DNA of 64,000 nt from CAZMRF01 sp964568735 (GTDB lineage Bacteria; Acidobacteriota; Polarisedimenticolia; JACPZX01). The notes under the pieces are model-generated. The model made no database searches, was not told the origin of the DNA, and worked only from the letters and a program-made list of their open reading frames with translations. The translations under genes were made by a program, and so were the position numbers. This document shows positions 34,426 to 43,450 of the stretch, piece after piece (the first letter of the stretch is position 1; every line of letters starts with the position of its first letter). The stretch covers positions 124,001 through 188,000 of the forward strand of contig CAZMRF010000001.1 in assembly GCA_964568735.1 (NCBI GenBank), in the 5' to 3' direction.

Positions 34426-36350
34426 TCGATGTAGCCGAGCGCGCGCAGCCGCCGCTCGGTCTCCGGATCGAGAGGCCCCCGGTGGGCCGGCCTCGAGTCG
34501 ATCTCGCCGAGCCACTGCCTCAGGCGGGCCTCGGCGGCCACGGCCTCGGCAGGCGGGGCGCTCACCGGCGCGGCTTCGCGAGGGTCCGACCCCAGCTCGT
34601 AGATCTCCCGCTTCCACGGGCCGATGCCGAAGACATTCGGGGAGGAGAGGATCACCTTCCAGGGACCCTCCCGCACCGCCCGGAGCTTGTGGCTCACCGC
34701 CCGGTAGCCTACGTAGTCCTCCTCGCTGAGGATCGTCATCGCAGGGATGGTGCCTTCCGGGTTGGTCAGCGCGCCGGTCAGGCTGCGCCCGGGAAGGCCC
34801 GCCTGGGGCGGAAGGCCCGCGAGGGCGAGGAGAGTCGGAAGCAGGTCGAGGTGCGAGACGGGCTCCTCGAAGGTGATCCCCGCACGAAGGTGGCCCGGGC
34901 GCGCGAGGATCCAGGGGACGTGGGTGAGCTCCTGGTAGAGGGTGTGCTCGTGGCCGAGCGCTCCGTGCTCCATGAACTCCTCGCCATGGTCGGAGGTGAA
35001 GACGACGATCGCTCCGCCCCCGGAGACATCGGGCTCGATCTCGCCGAGGAGTCGGCCGATCTGTCCGTCCATGTAATCGATCTCGGCCTCGTAGAGGGCG
35101 CGCGCATGCTCCAGATCCCTGGGACTCACCCGGATCTCCCCACGAAGGATGCCGTACAGCGTGTCCGGCTCGAACGTGAGCGTCCCCTCGTAGCCGGGGT
35201 CGACGGGCGGGCCGTATCCCGGCGGCGGTCCGTAGGGATCGTGGGGATCCATGAACTGGAGATAGAGGAAGAGCGGAGCGGAGCGCGCGCGGCGCAGGAG
35301 TGGAAGAGCGCGATCCACCACCTTCCCGGCCTTGAGCGTCCGGAAGGGGCCAGGTCCGCCTCCCGCCTCAACCGCGATCCGCGAGGCCAGCGATCCAGGG
35401 TGGCGGGCCAGCAGCCCCTCGCCCGGCTCCTCGTCCCAATGATCGAATCCTCGATGGAATCCATGGGCCCGCGAGATGAGTGGATTCGCCGTGATGCCCG
35501 CGGTCTCGTAGCCCCGGGAGCGGAGGATTTCGGCCAGAGTCAGGATCTCGGGGTGCAGCCGGCCGGCGTAACCTCTCATGCCGTGATCGGCCGGCATCAG
35601 GCCCGTGAGAATCGTGGCGGTCGAGGGATTCGTCCACGAGGCCTGCGCGGTCGCATCCGTGAAGGTGACTCCCCTCTCCGCGAGGGCGCGGATGACGGGC
35701 GTCCGATCCGCTCGCTCCGCCGTCAGCGCGATCCCGTCGGTGCGGAGCGTGTCGGCCACGATCAGGAAGATGTCGGGAAGGCCGGCGGCGGCCGGCGGCC
35801 GCGGCGGGGAGAAGGGCGACCCGGCCGCGACGAAGAGCGGCAGCGAGAGGCCGAGGGCCGACAGCGCGGGGAGCAGCCCGAGCAGGACGAGGTATCGGAC
35901 GCTCCGATACCTTTCGAGGAAAGTGGAAGCCAGGCGTGCAGCGCTCACTCCAGCCAGGAAGCAGCCCATCGCCGCCATGCCGAGCTCGAGGATCCACGAC
36001 GAAGAGAGCCACACGTCTCCCGCCGCCGGGCTCGAGATGGCGAAGAGGGCAAGAAGGAGAAAGACCATACCGGCCGCCCACCCCGCGAAGAGGGGCGCCG
36101 GGGCCGTGCGCGACCTCGCCTCACGGCGGCGGCAGGCGGGGATGAGCCCCGTGGCCAGCGCGAGGAGCACGAAGAAGAGGAGGGCCGCAGGCAGGTAGTA
36201 GATCAACCCGACGAGCAGAGCGCCGCCCAGGTAGCTCCAGCCGCCGGGCTCGGGGACCGCTCCCGGGGATAGTCGACCAAGGTCGAGCGCCACGAGCGTG
36301 AGCGCGACGCAGAGGCCTGCGCAGGCCCCGGAGAGCAATCGAGCCGTCAT
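34422..36350 (-). CDS. Sulfatase-like membrane enzyme, Thr/Asn-containing nucleophile block
   Basis: A 642-residue paralogue of the next gene: about five membrane segments in the first 190 residues, then the catalytic domain with IFLIVADTLRTDGIAL, nucleophile block SWTNPSTATILTG, FLYLQFMDPHDPYG and VVFTSDHGEEFMEHG. As in the paralogue, the sulfatase Cys is replaced by Thr. It is adjacent to and translationally coupled with the 32263 gene (ATGA), so this looks like a duplication with retention of both copies, perhaps for two positions on one glycan. It ends in LRALGYIE. The ATG at 36350 is set by the overlap with the GT-C stop. Confidence 0.86.
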   Translation of the reverse strand: MTARLLSGACAGLCVALTLVALDLGRLSPGAVPEPGGWSYLGGALLVGLIYYLPAALLFFVLLALATGLIPACRRREARSRTAPAPLFAGWAAGMVFLLLALFAISSPAAGDVWLSSSWILELGMAAMGCFLAGVSAARLASTFLERYRSVRYLVLLGLLPALSALGLSLPLFVAAGSPFSPPRPPAAAGLPDIFLIVADTLRTDGIALTAERADRTPVIRALAERGVTFTDATAQASWTNPSTATILTGLMPADHGMRGYAGRLHPEILTLAEILRSRGYETAGITANPLISRAHGFHRGFDHWDEEPGEGLLARHPGSLASRIAVEAGGGPGPFRTLKAGKVVDRALPLLRRARSAPLFLYLQFMDPHDPYGPPPGYGPPVDPGYEGTLTFEPDTLYGILRGEIRVSPRDLEHARALYEAEIDYMDGQIGRLLGEIEPDVSGGGAIVVFTSDHGEEFMEHGALGHEHTLYQELTHVPWILARPGHLRAGITFEEPVSHLDLLPTLLALAGLPPQAGLPGRSLTGALTNPEGTIPAMTILSEEDYVGYRAVSHKLRAVREGPWKVILSSPNVFGIGPWKREIYELGSDPREAAPVSAPPAEAVAAEARLRQWLGEIDSRPAHRGPLDPETERRLRALGYIE

Positions 36351-38029
36351 TCCCGCGCCGTCTCCGCCGCTCGAGGCCCCTCGTCCCCGGCCGCTCCGGA
36401 TCGAATCCGGTAGATCATCACGCCCGAACCCCTCCCGTCGTAGACCAGATCGAGGCCCGGCGGTGCGGCCCGAACTTCGAGGCGCCCAGCCTCGACGCCC
36501 CAGTACTCCTCGAGGTCCGGACGGAAGCGGAGCACCTCCGCCGTGACGGCAAGGTAGGTCGCTCCATAACGTGCCGCCACGTCGAAGGCGCTCGCCAGCG
36601 GGCCGTAGGGAATCCACACGACGCCCCTCCGGAAGAGCCAGGCGTACTGGTGGAGGAAGCCACCCTCGAGGATCACGTCGCCCGGGGATGTCTCCCGGGC
36701 GAGCCACCTCGCCGCCTCGAGTGCGCTTTCGTGCCGGCTGATCTGGTCCTGGGCGATGTAGGCCCCGTAGACATTCCCGGAGGAGGCCGCTGCCCAGGCC
36801 ACGGCCGCCACGACGGCTCCCGCGCCCCACGCCCGCGCGTAACGGAGGGGATCCATCTTCCCTGCGGCGTACCGCGCGAGGTGGAGCAGCACCGCCGCGC
36901 CACAGAGGTAGAGCAGGGGCCTCACTGGCAGGAGGTACCTCGGGATCGCTCCGCTCCAGGTCGCCACGCCGAGAAGCAGACCGCCCGTCAGAAGCGCGGG
37001 TGTGAGCAGGAAAATCGAGCGGGATCTGAGAGGGGCGGTGAAGGGCGCCAGGAGGCCCAGGATCGCGGCCCAGCGGAAGGGACCCGCCTCGGCGAGGAGG
37101 AGCGCCCGACCCACCCGCTCGATCCTCCGCGCGATGTTGCGCGCGAGCCCCGAGGCACCGTGATCCCGCAGGTAGGTCTGGACCGAGGGGTTCTCCTCCG
37201 AGGGCGTGTAGAGCGAGCGCGCGTGCTCCGCCCAGGCCACGTTCTTGAGGCGGGAGAAGGCAGGCGATCCGAAGCGCTCGGTGTTCCGGACGAACCAGGG
37301 AAGGCAGACCAGGAAACAGATGGCCGCCATCAGGAGGGCGAGTCCCGCGCGCCGGCCGATGCCGCCCGCCTGCCGGGCGGCGGGAGCGAGGAGAAGGAAG
37401 AGGGCCACCCCGGCCGCCACGACGGCCCCGTTCTGGCGCGCCAGGTAGAGCAGCCCGAGGAGGAGTCCCACTCCCACGCTCCGCCATGCCGACCAAGCTC
37501 CAGAAGACGCGAGCGGCGCGGCCGCGAGCAGCGTGAGGAGTACGAGCATTCCGTAGAACGACTCCGTCATGACCCAGGAGCCCACGATCGCCTGATCTGG
37601 CTGCAGAGCCAGGAGCGCGGCCGCGACGAGCCCCGCCGCCTCCCCGAAGATCCTCCTTCCGAGGAGGAACAGGAGCGGGATCGCGCCGATGCTCATGACG
37701 AGCGCGAGCAGCTTTCCCACCTCGAAGGAGACTCCGGTCACCGCGAAGAAGCCGGCGAGGAGCAGCGGGTAGAGCGGCGAGGAGATGTCCTCGGGGCGTG
37801 GAGGACGTGGGGGATTCCCGTAGAAGAACGAGACCGTGGAGGTCGCGAGCCCATTCCCCTCGAGGAGGTGAACCGCGTTGTCGAGATACCGCCCCTCGTC
37901 GTAGTCCACGCGCTGGTGCGCGAAGAAGGCACCCGCGCGCAGGCCGGCACCCGCCGCCACGATGGCGGCCAGAAGGAGAAACGTCAGGCGGGCCGCCGGC
38001 CGCGGTGCGGCCCCCTCTCCCCGGATCAT
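36347..38029 (-). CDS. ArnT/PMT-like GT-C glycosyltransferase
   Basis: A 560-residue multi-pass protein. The first periplasmic loop has the ArnT/PMT catalytic pattern HQRVDYDEGRYLDNAVHLLE (Asp-Glu), followed by EDISSPLYPLLLAGFFAVTG. About 11 membrane segments precede a soluble C-terminal domain (SPGDVILEGGFLHQYAWLF). It should move a sugar from polyprenyl phosphate to a periplasmic acceptor. ATG 38029 and the stop both overlap neighbours by four bases. The sulfatase-like genes downstream could decorate its product. Confidence 0.86.
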   Translation of the reverse strand: MIRGEGAAPRPAARLTFLLLAAIVAAGAGLRAGAFFAHQRVDYDEGRYLDNAVHLLEGNGLATSTVSFFYGNPPRPPRPEDISSPLYPLLLAGFFAVTGVSFEVGKLLALVMSIGAIPLLFLLGRRIFGEAAGLVAAALLALQPDQAIVGSWVMTESFYGMLVLLTLLAAAPLASSGAWSAWRSVGVGLLLGLLYLARQNGAVVAAGVALFLLLAPAARQAGGIGRRAGLALLMAAICFLVCLPWFVRNTERFGSPAFSRLKNVAWAEHARSLYTPSEENPSVQTYLRDHGASGLARNIARRIERVGRALLLAEAGPFRWAAILGLLAPFTAPLRSRSIFLLTPALLTGGLLLGVATWSGAIPRYLLPVRPLLYLCGAAVLLHLARYAAGKMDPLRYARAWGAGAVVAAVAWAAASSGNVYGAYIAQDQISRHESALEAARWLARETSPGDVILEGGFLHQYAWLFRRGVVWIPYGPLASAFDVAARYGATYLAVTAEVLRFRPDLEEYWGVEAGRLEVRAAPPGLDLVYDGRGSGVMIYRIRSGAAGDEGPRAAETARE

Positions 38030-39585
38030 GGGCTCACCTCGCGGAGCGCGAGGTGGAGCCGGCGGGCGCACAGGAGCGCGCACGCGATGAAGAACACTCC
38101 CGCGCCGCCGAGCAGCGCCTGCCCGGCGAGGCCGCCCCGTCCGCGGAAGAAGAAGAAATCGGGCCCCCGGAGGCCGGCATCGGCTTCGATGGAGAGCGTC
38201 GTCAGCTCGCCGTCCTTCCACTTCTTGTATTGGAAGTCGACCGCCTCTCCTCCGAGGGCCGTGACGATCCACGTTTTCACGACGTGCGCGTGATGGCGCA
38301 ATGGAGAAAGACCGGGAATGAAGTTCCAGTCGTCGTGGACCCTACCGGAGTCCGAGAGAGCCTGGAGGCTGTAGAAGAAGTTCACGCTGAGGCCGAGCAG
38401 GTTGACACCCACCGCCAGGACGAGCAGCGCAGCCACGAAGGCGCGGCGTCCCGGGGCATGGATGGGCGCCGCCCTGCCTCCCCTGCCCGGGTCCATCCAG
38501 GCCAGCAAGGGCAGCACGAGGAATGGAAGAGGTATCAGGAGATACCGGGGGCCCCACGCCCAGTCTCCGTGCCACCACCACAGCGGCGCGAAAGTCAGCA
38601 GCGTGACGGTACCCAGTCCGCACGCGAGCCAGCTCAGCGCGGGAGACCTGCGATGGAATTCGCGCCATGCGAGAAGAGCGGCCACGAGGAGCGGGTTGTA
38701 CCAGAAGAGCCCCTTCCCCGGGCTGAGGAGGAGGCCGAAGAGACCCGTCAGCGCGTACGACCAGCCCGCGAAGATTGCCCCCTGGTTGCCGTAGCCCGTC
38801 GAGAGCCAGGCGCCGAACCGCGCGTGATTCACCCAGAGGTTCAGGAGGCCGAAGGCGAGGCCCGGCAGAAGGAATGCGGCCAGGAGGCGGACCAGCGGAC
38901 CGCGCCGCCGGCGCCCCGCGTCGGTCGCCAGCAGGAGCCAGGCGAGGAGGACCGGCGTGTAGAGGACCATCTGGTACTTCGTGAAGAACCCGAAACCGTT
39001 CAGAGCCCCCGAAGCCACGAGGCAGGCCTCGCGGCCCGTCTCGCGGAAGCGCATCAGGAGCCAGGCCGACCCGAGGAGGCAGAGCGCGCAGAGCGGCTCG
39101 GCGAAATCGTGCTTGCTGTAGACCCACGCCATCGTCCCCAGCCCGTAGAGCAGCCCGACCGTGGCGGAGGCGCGCGGCGAGTAGCCTCCTGCTTTCCCCA
39201 TGAGGTAGACGAAGAGGCCGCAGAGGGCGGTGATGGGGACATTGACGAGGACGGCGGCCGCCCAGAGAGCCTGCTCGCGCGAGGAGCTGCCTTCGGGTAG
39301 CAGCGACGCACCCAGGTTCCCCAGGAAGACGAAGGGCGCCTGCGCCACGCTCAGCCCCAGCGCATAGGGCGAGTAGCGTCGCCCGTCGGCCCCCGGATAC
39401 CCCCAGGTGCGCCCGGGCGTATCCTGCTCCAGCGCCAGCTCACCTCTCTCCACCAGGCTCCGGGTCGTGCGCCACATCTCGATCCCGTCGCCGCTGTAGA
39501 GCCTGCCCCCGAAGCTCGCCATGCAGGCGCAGATCAGGAGCAGGAAGAGCCACAAGCCGGGCGCCGCTCGCCGCTCGCTGCTCAC
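38026..39585 (-). CDS. GT-C family membrane glycosyltransferase
   Basis: A 519-residue multi-pass protein. Loop 1 reads FGGRLYSGDGIEMWRTTRSL with candidate catalytic Asp and Glu, then RYSPYALGLSVAQAPF. About 11 hydrophobic segments follow, with YSKHDFAEPLCAL, FGFFTKYQMVLYTP and WWWHGDWAWGPRYLL as recognisable loop motifs also seen in undescribed GT-C relatives. The C-terminal domain is small and ends after a final membrane segment. GTG start overlapping the GT87 stop; substrate unknown. Confidence 0.83.
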   Translation of the reverse strand: MSSERRAAPGLWLFLLLICACMASFGGRLYSGDGIEMWRTTRSLVERGELALEQDTPGRTWGYPGADGRRYSPYALGLSVAQAPFVFLGNLGASLLPEGSSSREQALWAAAVLVNVPITALCGLFVYLMGKAGGYSPRASATVGLLYGLGTMAWVYSKHDFAEPLCALCLLGSAWLLMRFRETGREACLVASGALNGFGFFTKYQMVLYTPVLLAWLLLATDAGRRRRGPLVRLLAAFLLPGLAFGLLNLWVNHARFGAWLSTGYGNQGAIFAGWSYALTGLFGLLLSPGKGLFWYNPLLVAALLAWREFHRRSPALSWLACGLGTVTLLTFAPLWWWHGDWAWGPRYLLIPLPFLVLPLLAWMDPGRGGRAAPIHAPGRRAFVAALLVLAVGVNLLGLSVNFFYSLQALSDSGRVHDDWNFIPGLSPLRHHAHVVKTWIVTALGGEAVDFQYKKWKDGELTTLSIEADAGLRGPDFFFFRGRGGLAGQALLGGAGVFFIACALLCARRLHLALREVSP

Positions 39586-40847
39586 GGAGTCCCCTCGTGG
39601 GGGCGGGGCCGCAGCGCCCTCAGCCCCAGCGCATAGAGGATCAGCGCTCCTCCCACCGCTCCCGAGTTCAGGAGCCTCGCGGGACCCTCGAGGAACAGAT
39701 CGGGATGGGGTTTCCTCGCCATGAGGAGCAGGGCGATCCCGGCGAGGAGGGAGCGTCCTACGGGCGGCGAGGGCTGCCGCGCGAGGTTTCCCACGACGGC
39801 CAGGAGAGCGGGCAGCGCAAGCAGGTAGTGGTGGACCCACGAGATCGGCGAAGCCAGAAGGCTGAGGAGCACCACGCATCCGAACTGGATCTCGTCCCCG
39901 AGAGCGACGTTCTCGGATCGCCCGCGCATCCTCCACGCTCCGAAGGCAGCCAGGCCGATGAAGGCGGCCGCCGCGAGGAGCCTGGATAGGGGATCGGCCA
40001 CGAGGTCGACCTGCCGGACGTCGGCTGCCGTCAGGAGCCGATTGAAGGCGGCGCCCAGTGACTGGTTCAGGAAATAGGCTGTGCCGCCCGACATCGACGG
40101 GACGATCTCGAAGAAGAACTGGCGGTGCACCTCCCAGCCCAGGGCCGCCGTCGAGAGGCCCTGCACCAGCACGAAGACTGCCGAGGAGATCCACGCGATC
40201 CGGTGGCGCCCCTTCATGAAGAAGAAGAGAGTCAGGAGGGCGGGCGTGAGCTTCAGGGCCACGGCCAGGCCAAGGAGCACCCCGGCGATCCCGTCGGCCC
40301 TCCGGCGCCACGCGAGCAGCGTCCCTGCGAGCAGAACGAGCACGATCAGGCTTGTCTGCCCGATGGCCATCGCCCAGATCAACGGCAGGAACTCGAAGAG
40401 GCAGAGGACGACCAGGAACGCGGCTTCCGGGAAGGTGAGATCGCTTCCCCGGAGCCGGGCGAACAGGGCCGCGAAGGCCGCGAGGAGAACGAGATCCAGA
40501 GCGAGCCACGCATTCATCGCCGACTCGAAGCTCATGAAGGTCAGGGGGACGCAGGCCAGCGCGAAGGCCGGAGGGTAGATGTAGTAGTGCTGGCGCGCCA
40601 TCCCCGCCCGGGCGCCCGCCTCCGCCCATGGCCCGGCCGTGGCATCCCCGAGAATCGAGTCGCCGGAGGCCACGGCGTAGAGATCGCGCGCATTCCCCTC
40701 GCGCACCAGGAGCCCCGCCGTGTAGTAGGAGGAGAAGTCGCTGCCGCGGATGCTGCTGGCGTAGATGTCCCAGTAGAGCCGCATCGCGGCGAACCAGCCG
40801 AAGGCGAAGAGCGCCATCATGGCGAAGACGACGTCCCGCCCCTTCAT
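39582..40847 (-). CDS. GT87-type membrane glycosyltransferase
   Basis: A 421-residue member of the GT87/DUF2029 family of polyprenol-phosphate mannose-type transferases. Family landmarks are in order: GSDFSSYYTAGLLV (catalytic Asp), HYYIYPPAFALACVP, MAIGQTSLIVLVLL, GLAVALKLTPALLTL, YFLNQSLGAAFNR and LASPISWVHHYLLAL. The same set occurs in the tandem protein at 40844 and the gene at 43447, so these are paralogues. ATG 40847 overlaps the upstream stop (ATGA) and its stop overlaps the next GTG. Ten or so membrane segments. Confidence 0.9.
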   Translation of the reverse strand: MKGRDVVFAMMALFAFGWFAAMRLYWDIYASSIRGSDFSSYYTAGLLVREGNARDLYAVASGDSILGDATAGPWAEAGARAGMARQHYYIYPPAFALACVPLTFMSFESAMNAWLALDLVLLAAFAALFARLRGSDLTFPEAAFLVVLCLFEFLPLIWAMAIGQTSLIVLVLLAGTLLAWRRRADGIAGVLLGLAVALKLTPALLTLFFFMKGRHRIAWISSAVFVLVQGLSTAALGWEVHRQFFFEIVPSMSGGTAYFLNQSLGAAFNRLLTAADVRQVDLVADPLSRLLAAAAFIGLAAFGAWRMRGRSENVALGDEIQFGCVVLLSLLASPISWVHHYLLALPALLAVVGNLARQPSPPVGRSLLAGIALLLMARKPHPDLFLEGPARLLNSGAVGGALILYALGLRALRPRPHEGTP

Positions 40848-43450
40848 GCGGCTCTTTCCACCAGGGCCGCCCGCCGCGCCTGCTGAAGCTCCGCGGCCAG
40901 AAGGGCCCACACCACGAAGTTGCCGGCGAGGTGATAGGAAGCGAGCGGGATCAGCAGCCCCTCCACGAAGATCCCCGGCGGCTTGAAGTAGATGGCGACG
41001 AGCGTGTAGGCCAGGGCGATGAGAGCGCCCCGGCCCCAGGTGAGCCTGCCCTCGCTCACGAGGTGGCGCGCGAGGATGAAGATCGCCGGGAGCGTGAGGA
41101 CCGAATGGTGGATCCAGGAGATGGGCGAGAGGAAGAGAGTGCTGATCAGGACGAGGGCGAATCCGAGACGGTTCTCGGCGACGCCGGCACGGCCGCGCGT
41201 GACCCAGGCCAGGAGCACCACCGCTGCGAGGGAGGCTCCGCGGACCCCCAGGGTCACCCACCCCTGCTCGGGGGCGAGGCTCCATTCGAACATCCCCGCT
41301 CCGCCCATCCTCGAGAGGAAAGCCTGCAGGGACTGGTTCACCCAGTGGGCGCACCCTCGCGACAGCAGCGGGACCATCTCGGCGGCGTAGATGCGGTAGG
41401 TCTCCACTCCGGTGAAGGGTAGTCCTGAGAGGCTGATCGCGACGAAGCCCGCGGCACCCCAGGCCACGAGCCGGTAGCGTCCCTTCCAGAGAAACCATGC
41501 GAGAAGGAGCGCGGGCGTGATTTTTATCGCCGCGGCGCCGGCCAGGGCCAGCCCCGCCGCCCCGTCGCGACCGCTCTCGGCCGCGCGCAGGGCCGCGATC
41601 ACGAGAATGAGGATGACGTAGTTCGCCTGGCCGGCGCCGAAGGTGAAGAGCGAGGGCCAGAAAAGCGCCGTCAGGGCCAGCAGGCCGCACAGGCCCAGGG
41701 CTCTGGCTCCAGGTGCTGCCGCCGGGAAGAGCGCGAGCGCCCCGGCGAGGCAGGCGAGGTTCAGCAGGTACCAGAGATCGTGGGCGGTGCCGTAGTCGAG
41801 CAGCCCGAGCGGCGCGGCAGCCACCGCGAAGAAGGGGGGGTAGAGGTAATAGTTGGCGTCACGTATCCCGCGAGAGTCCGCCAGCCGCCGCCAGGGAGAG
41901 TCCTCCTCGGCCTTGGCCAGGATCATGTCTCCCGTGCCCGGCGCGTAGAGATGCTCGCCCTCACCCTCCAGCACGGTGGCGCCCGCGACATAGTAAGAGG
42001 TGAAGTCCCCGTACTGGAACGACGTGTTGTATTCCGCCACCTTGAATAGGAACTGGATCGAGAGGAAGGCCGCCAGCAGCACGAGAAGCGCGGCCGCGCC
42101 TCCTTTCTCCGGAAAGCCCGGCGTCTTCCCGCCAGAGGAGGGCCCCTTACTCTCCTGCCCCGTGCCGGCGGAGCGTCCCCTGATGAAGAGCCACCAGAGG
42201 ATCCCCCCGCCGATGAGCGCCGAGCTGCCCAGGAGCGGGCCGAGGGGGCCGGGGCCGAACTTCTCGAAGACCTGCACGCTGACGTAGGAGCCCGCCAGCG
42301 CGAGCGCGCTTCCTGCGACGAGGGGCCCGCCGCGCCAGGCGGCCCCCTGCGTGCCCCATCTACGGATCAGGATCCAGGCCGGAAGCAGCGCGAGGACGTA
42401 GTGGTGCTCCCACGAAATCGGCGACGCCATCAGCGACGCGATCACGAGCGCCGCGAAGCCGTCCTCGATCGCCTCCGGGCTTCCGTCGCGCCGCCGCCGG
42501 ATCACGGCGGCGACCGACAGCCCGATCACGACCAGGCCTCCCAGGATGCCGAAGATCCTGGGCGTGGCGAGATCCAGGCTGAGATCGGCCCTGCGGTAGT
42601 CCCCGAGCCCCAGGAGCCTCGTCATCAGCCCGTTGAGGGACTGGTTGGGATAGAAGGCCGTTCCCGCCCCCAGGAGCGGGACCATCCTGCCGAAGTAGGT
42701 GATCTGCGGCCCGACGCCGGCCACGAAGGACGAGACCAGGCTCAGGAGGAGGAGCCCCGCCACGGCGGCGGCCAGCGCGCTCCATCGCCGCCGCGCCGCG
42801 AGGAGGACGAGGAGCACGCCGGGGGTGAGCTTGAGCAGGATCGCGCCGGCGAGAGCGAATCCGGCCGCCGCGTCCCTCCCGCGCAGGAGGAGGCGCAGCG
42901 TGAGCACGAGCAGGAGGAGCACGAGCAGGCTGCTCTGCCCGATCTTGAGGTGATGCCAGACGGGATGGAAGGTCCCGGCGACGACCACGCACGCCGCCGT
43001 CACCAAGAGGCTCTTGCGCCGGCCGGCCAGGAAGAGCGCGAGAGAGGCCGCCAGGAAGCCGACGTTGACGCCGAGCCAGATCGCGAAGGCCGCCGCGTAG
43101 GGGACGAGCGCCAGCGGGAGCATCGCCACCGCGAAGAGCGGTGGATAGAGGTAGTAGTTGGGGTTCGCGACTCCCGACTCCACCGCGACGTCTATCCAGG
43201 GATGCTGGACGCTCGCCTGCGCCAGGAGCGAGCCCACAGGGTCCGGGTAGTAGAGCGCCTCGGGCATGCCCCGGAGGAGGACATGCGCAGCGACGTAGTA
43301 CGAGGTGAAGTCGTTCTTCTCCGGGGGATCAATCCTCGACGCCACCGCGCCGTAGAGAAAGTTGGCGGAGACGAAGACCAGGAGCACGAGGGAAAGCAGT
43401 TCCTCGGGAGTCGCCTTTCGCGCGCTCCAGGCCCTCCAGCGCTCGATCAC
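40844..43450 (-). CDS. Tandem fusion of two GT87-type glycosyltransferases
   Basis: An 868-residue protein made of two complete GT87 units. Unit 1 (about 1-430): NDFTSYYVAAHVLL, NYYLYPPLFAVAML, LKIGQSSLLVLLLL, GAILLKLTPGVLLVLL, FYPNQSLNGLMTR, MASPISWEHHYVLAL. Unit 2 (about 455-868): GDFTSYYVAGATVL, NYYLYPPFFAVAAA, FGAGQANYVILIL, GAAAIKITPALLLAW, HWVNQSLQAFLSR, LSPISWIHHSVLTL. They are joined by a Gly/Ser/Lys linker (QESKGPSSGGKTPGFPEKGG). Both units keep the catalytic Asp and the NQSL and SPISWxHH blocks. Family members are normally about 400-450 residues with one unit. The GTG start overlaps the upstream gene. Confidence 0.88.
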   Translation of the reverse strand: MIERWRAWSARKATPEELLSLVLLVFVSANFLYGAVASRIDPPEKNDFTSYYVAAHVLLRGMPEALYYPDPVGSLLAQASVQHPWIDVAVESGVANPNYYLYPPLFAVAMLPLALVPYAAAFAIWLGVNVGFLAASLALFLAGRRKSLLVTAACVVVAGTFHPVWHHLKIGQSSLLVLLLLVLTLRLLLRGRDAAAGFALAGAILLKLTPGVLLVLLAARRRWSALAAAVAGLLLLSLVSSFVAGVGPQITYFGRMVPLLGAGTAFYPNQSLNGLMTRLLGLGDYRRADLSLDLATPRIFGILGGLVVIGLSVAAVIRRRRDGSPEAIEDGFAALVIASLMASPISWEHHYVLALLPAWILIRRWGTQGAAWRGGPLVAGSALALAGSYVSVQVFEKFGPGPLGPLLGSSALIGGGILWWLFIRGRSAGTGQESKGPSSGGKTPGFPEKGGAAALLVLLAAFLSIQFLFKVAEYNTSFQYGDFTSYYVAGATVLEGEGEHLYAPGTGDMILAKAEEDSPWRRLADSRGIRDANYYLYPPFFAVAAAPLGLLDYGTAHDLWYLLNLACLAGALALFPAAAPGARALGLCGLLALTALFWPSLFTFGAGQANYVILILVIAALRAAESGRDGAAGLALAGAAAIKITPALLLAWFLWKGRYRLVAWGAAGFVAISLSGLPFTGVETYRIYAAEMVPLLSRGCAHWVNQSLQAFLSRMGGAGMFEWSLAPEQGWVTLGVRGASLAAVVLLAWVTRGRAGVAENRLGFALVLISTLFLSPISWIHHSVLTLPAIFILARHLVSEGRLTWGRGALIALAYTLVAIYFKPPGIFVEGLLIPLASYHLAGNFVVWALLAAELQQARRAALVERAA

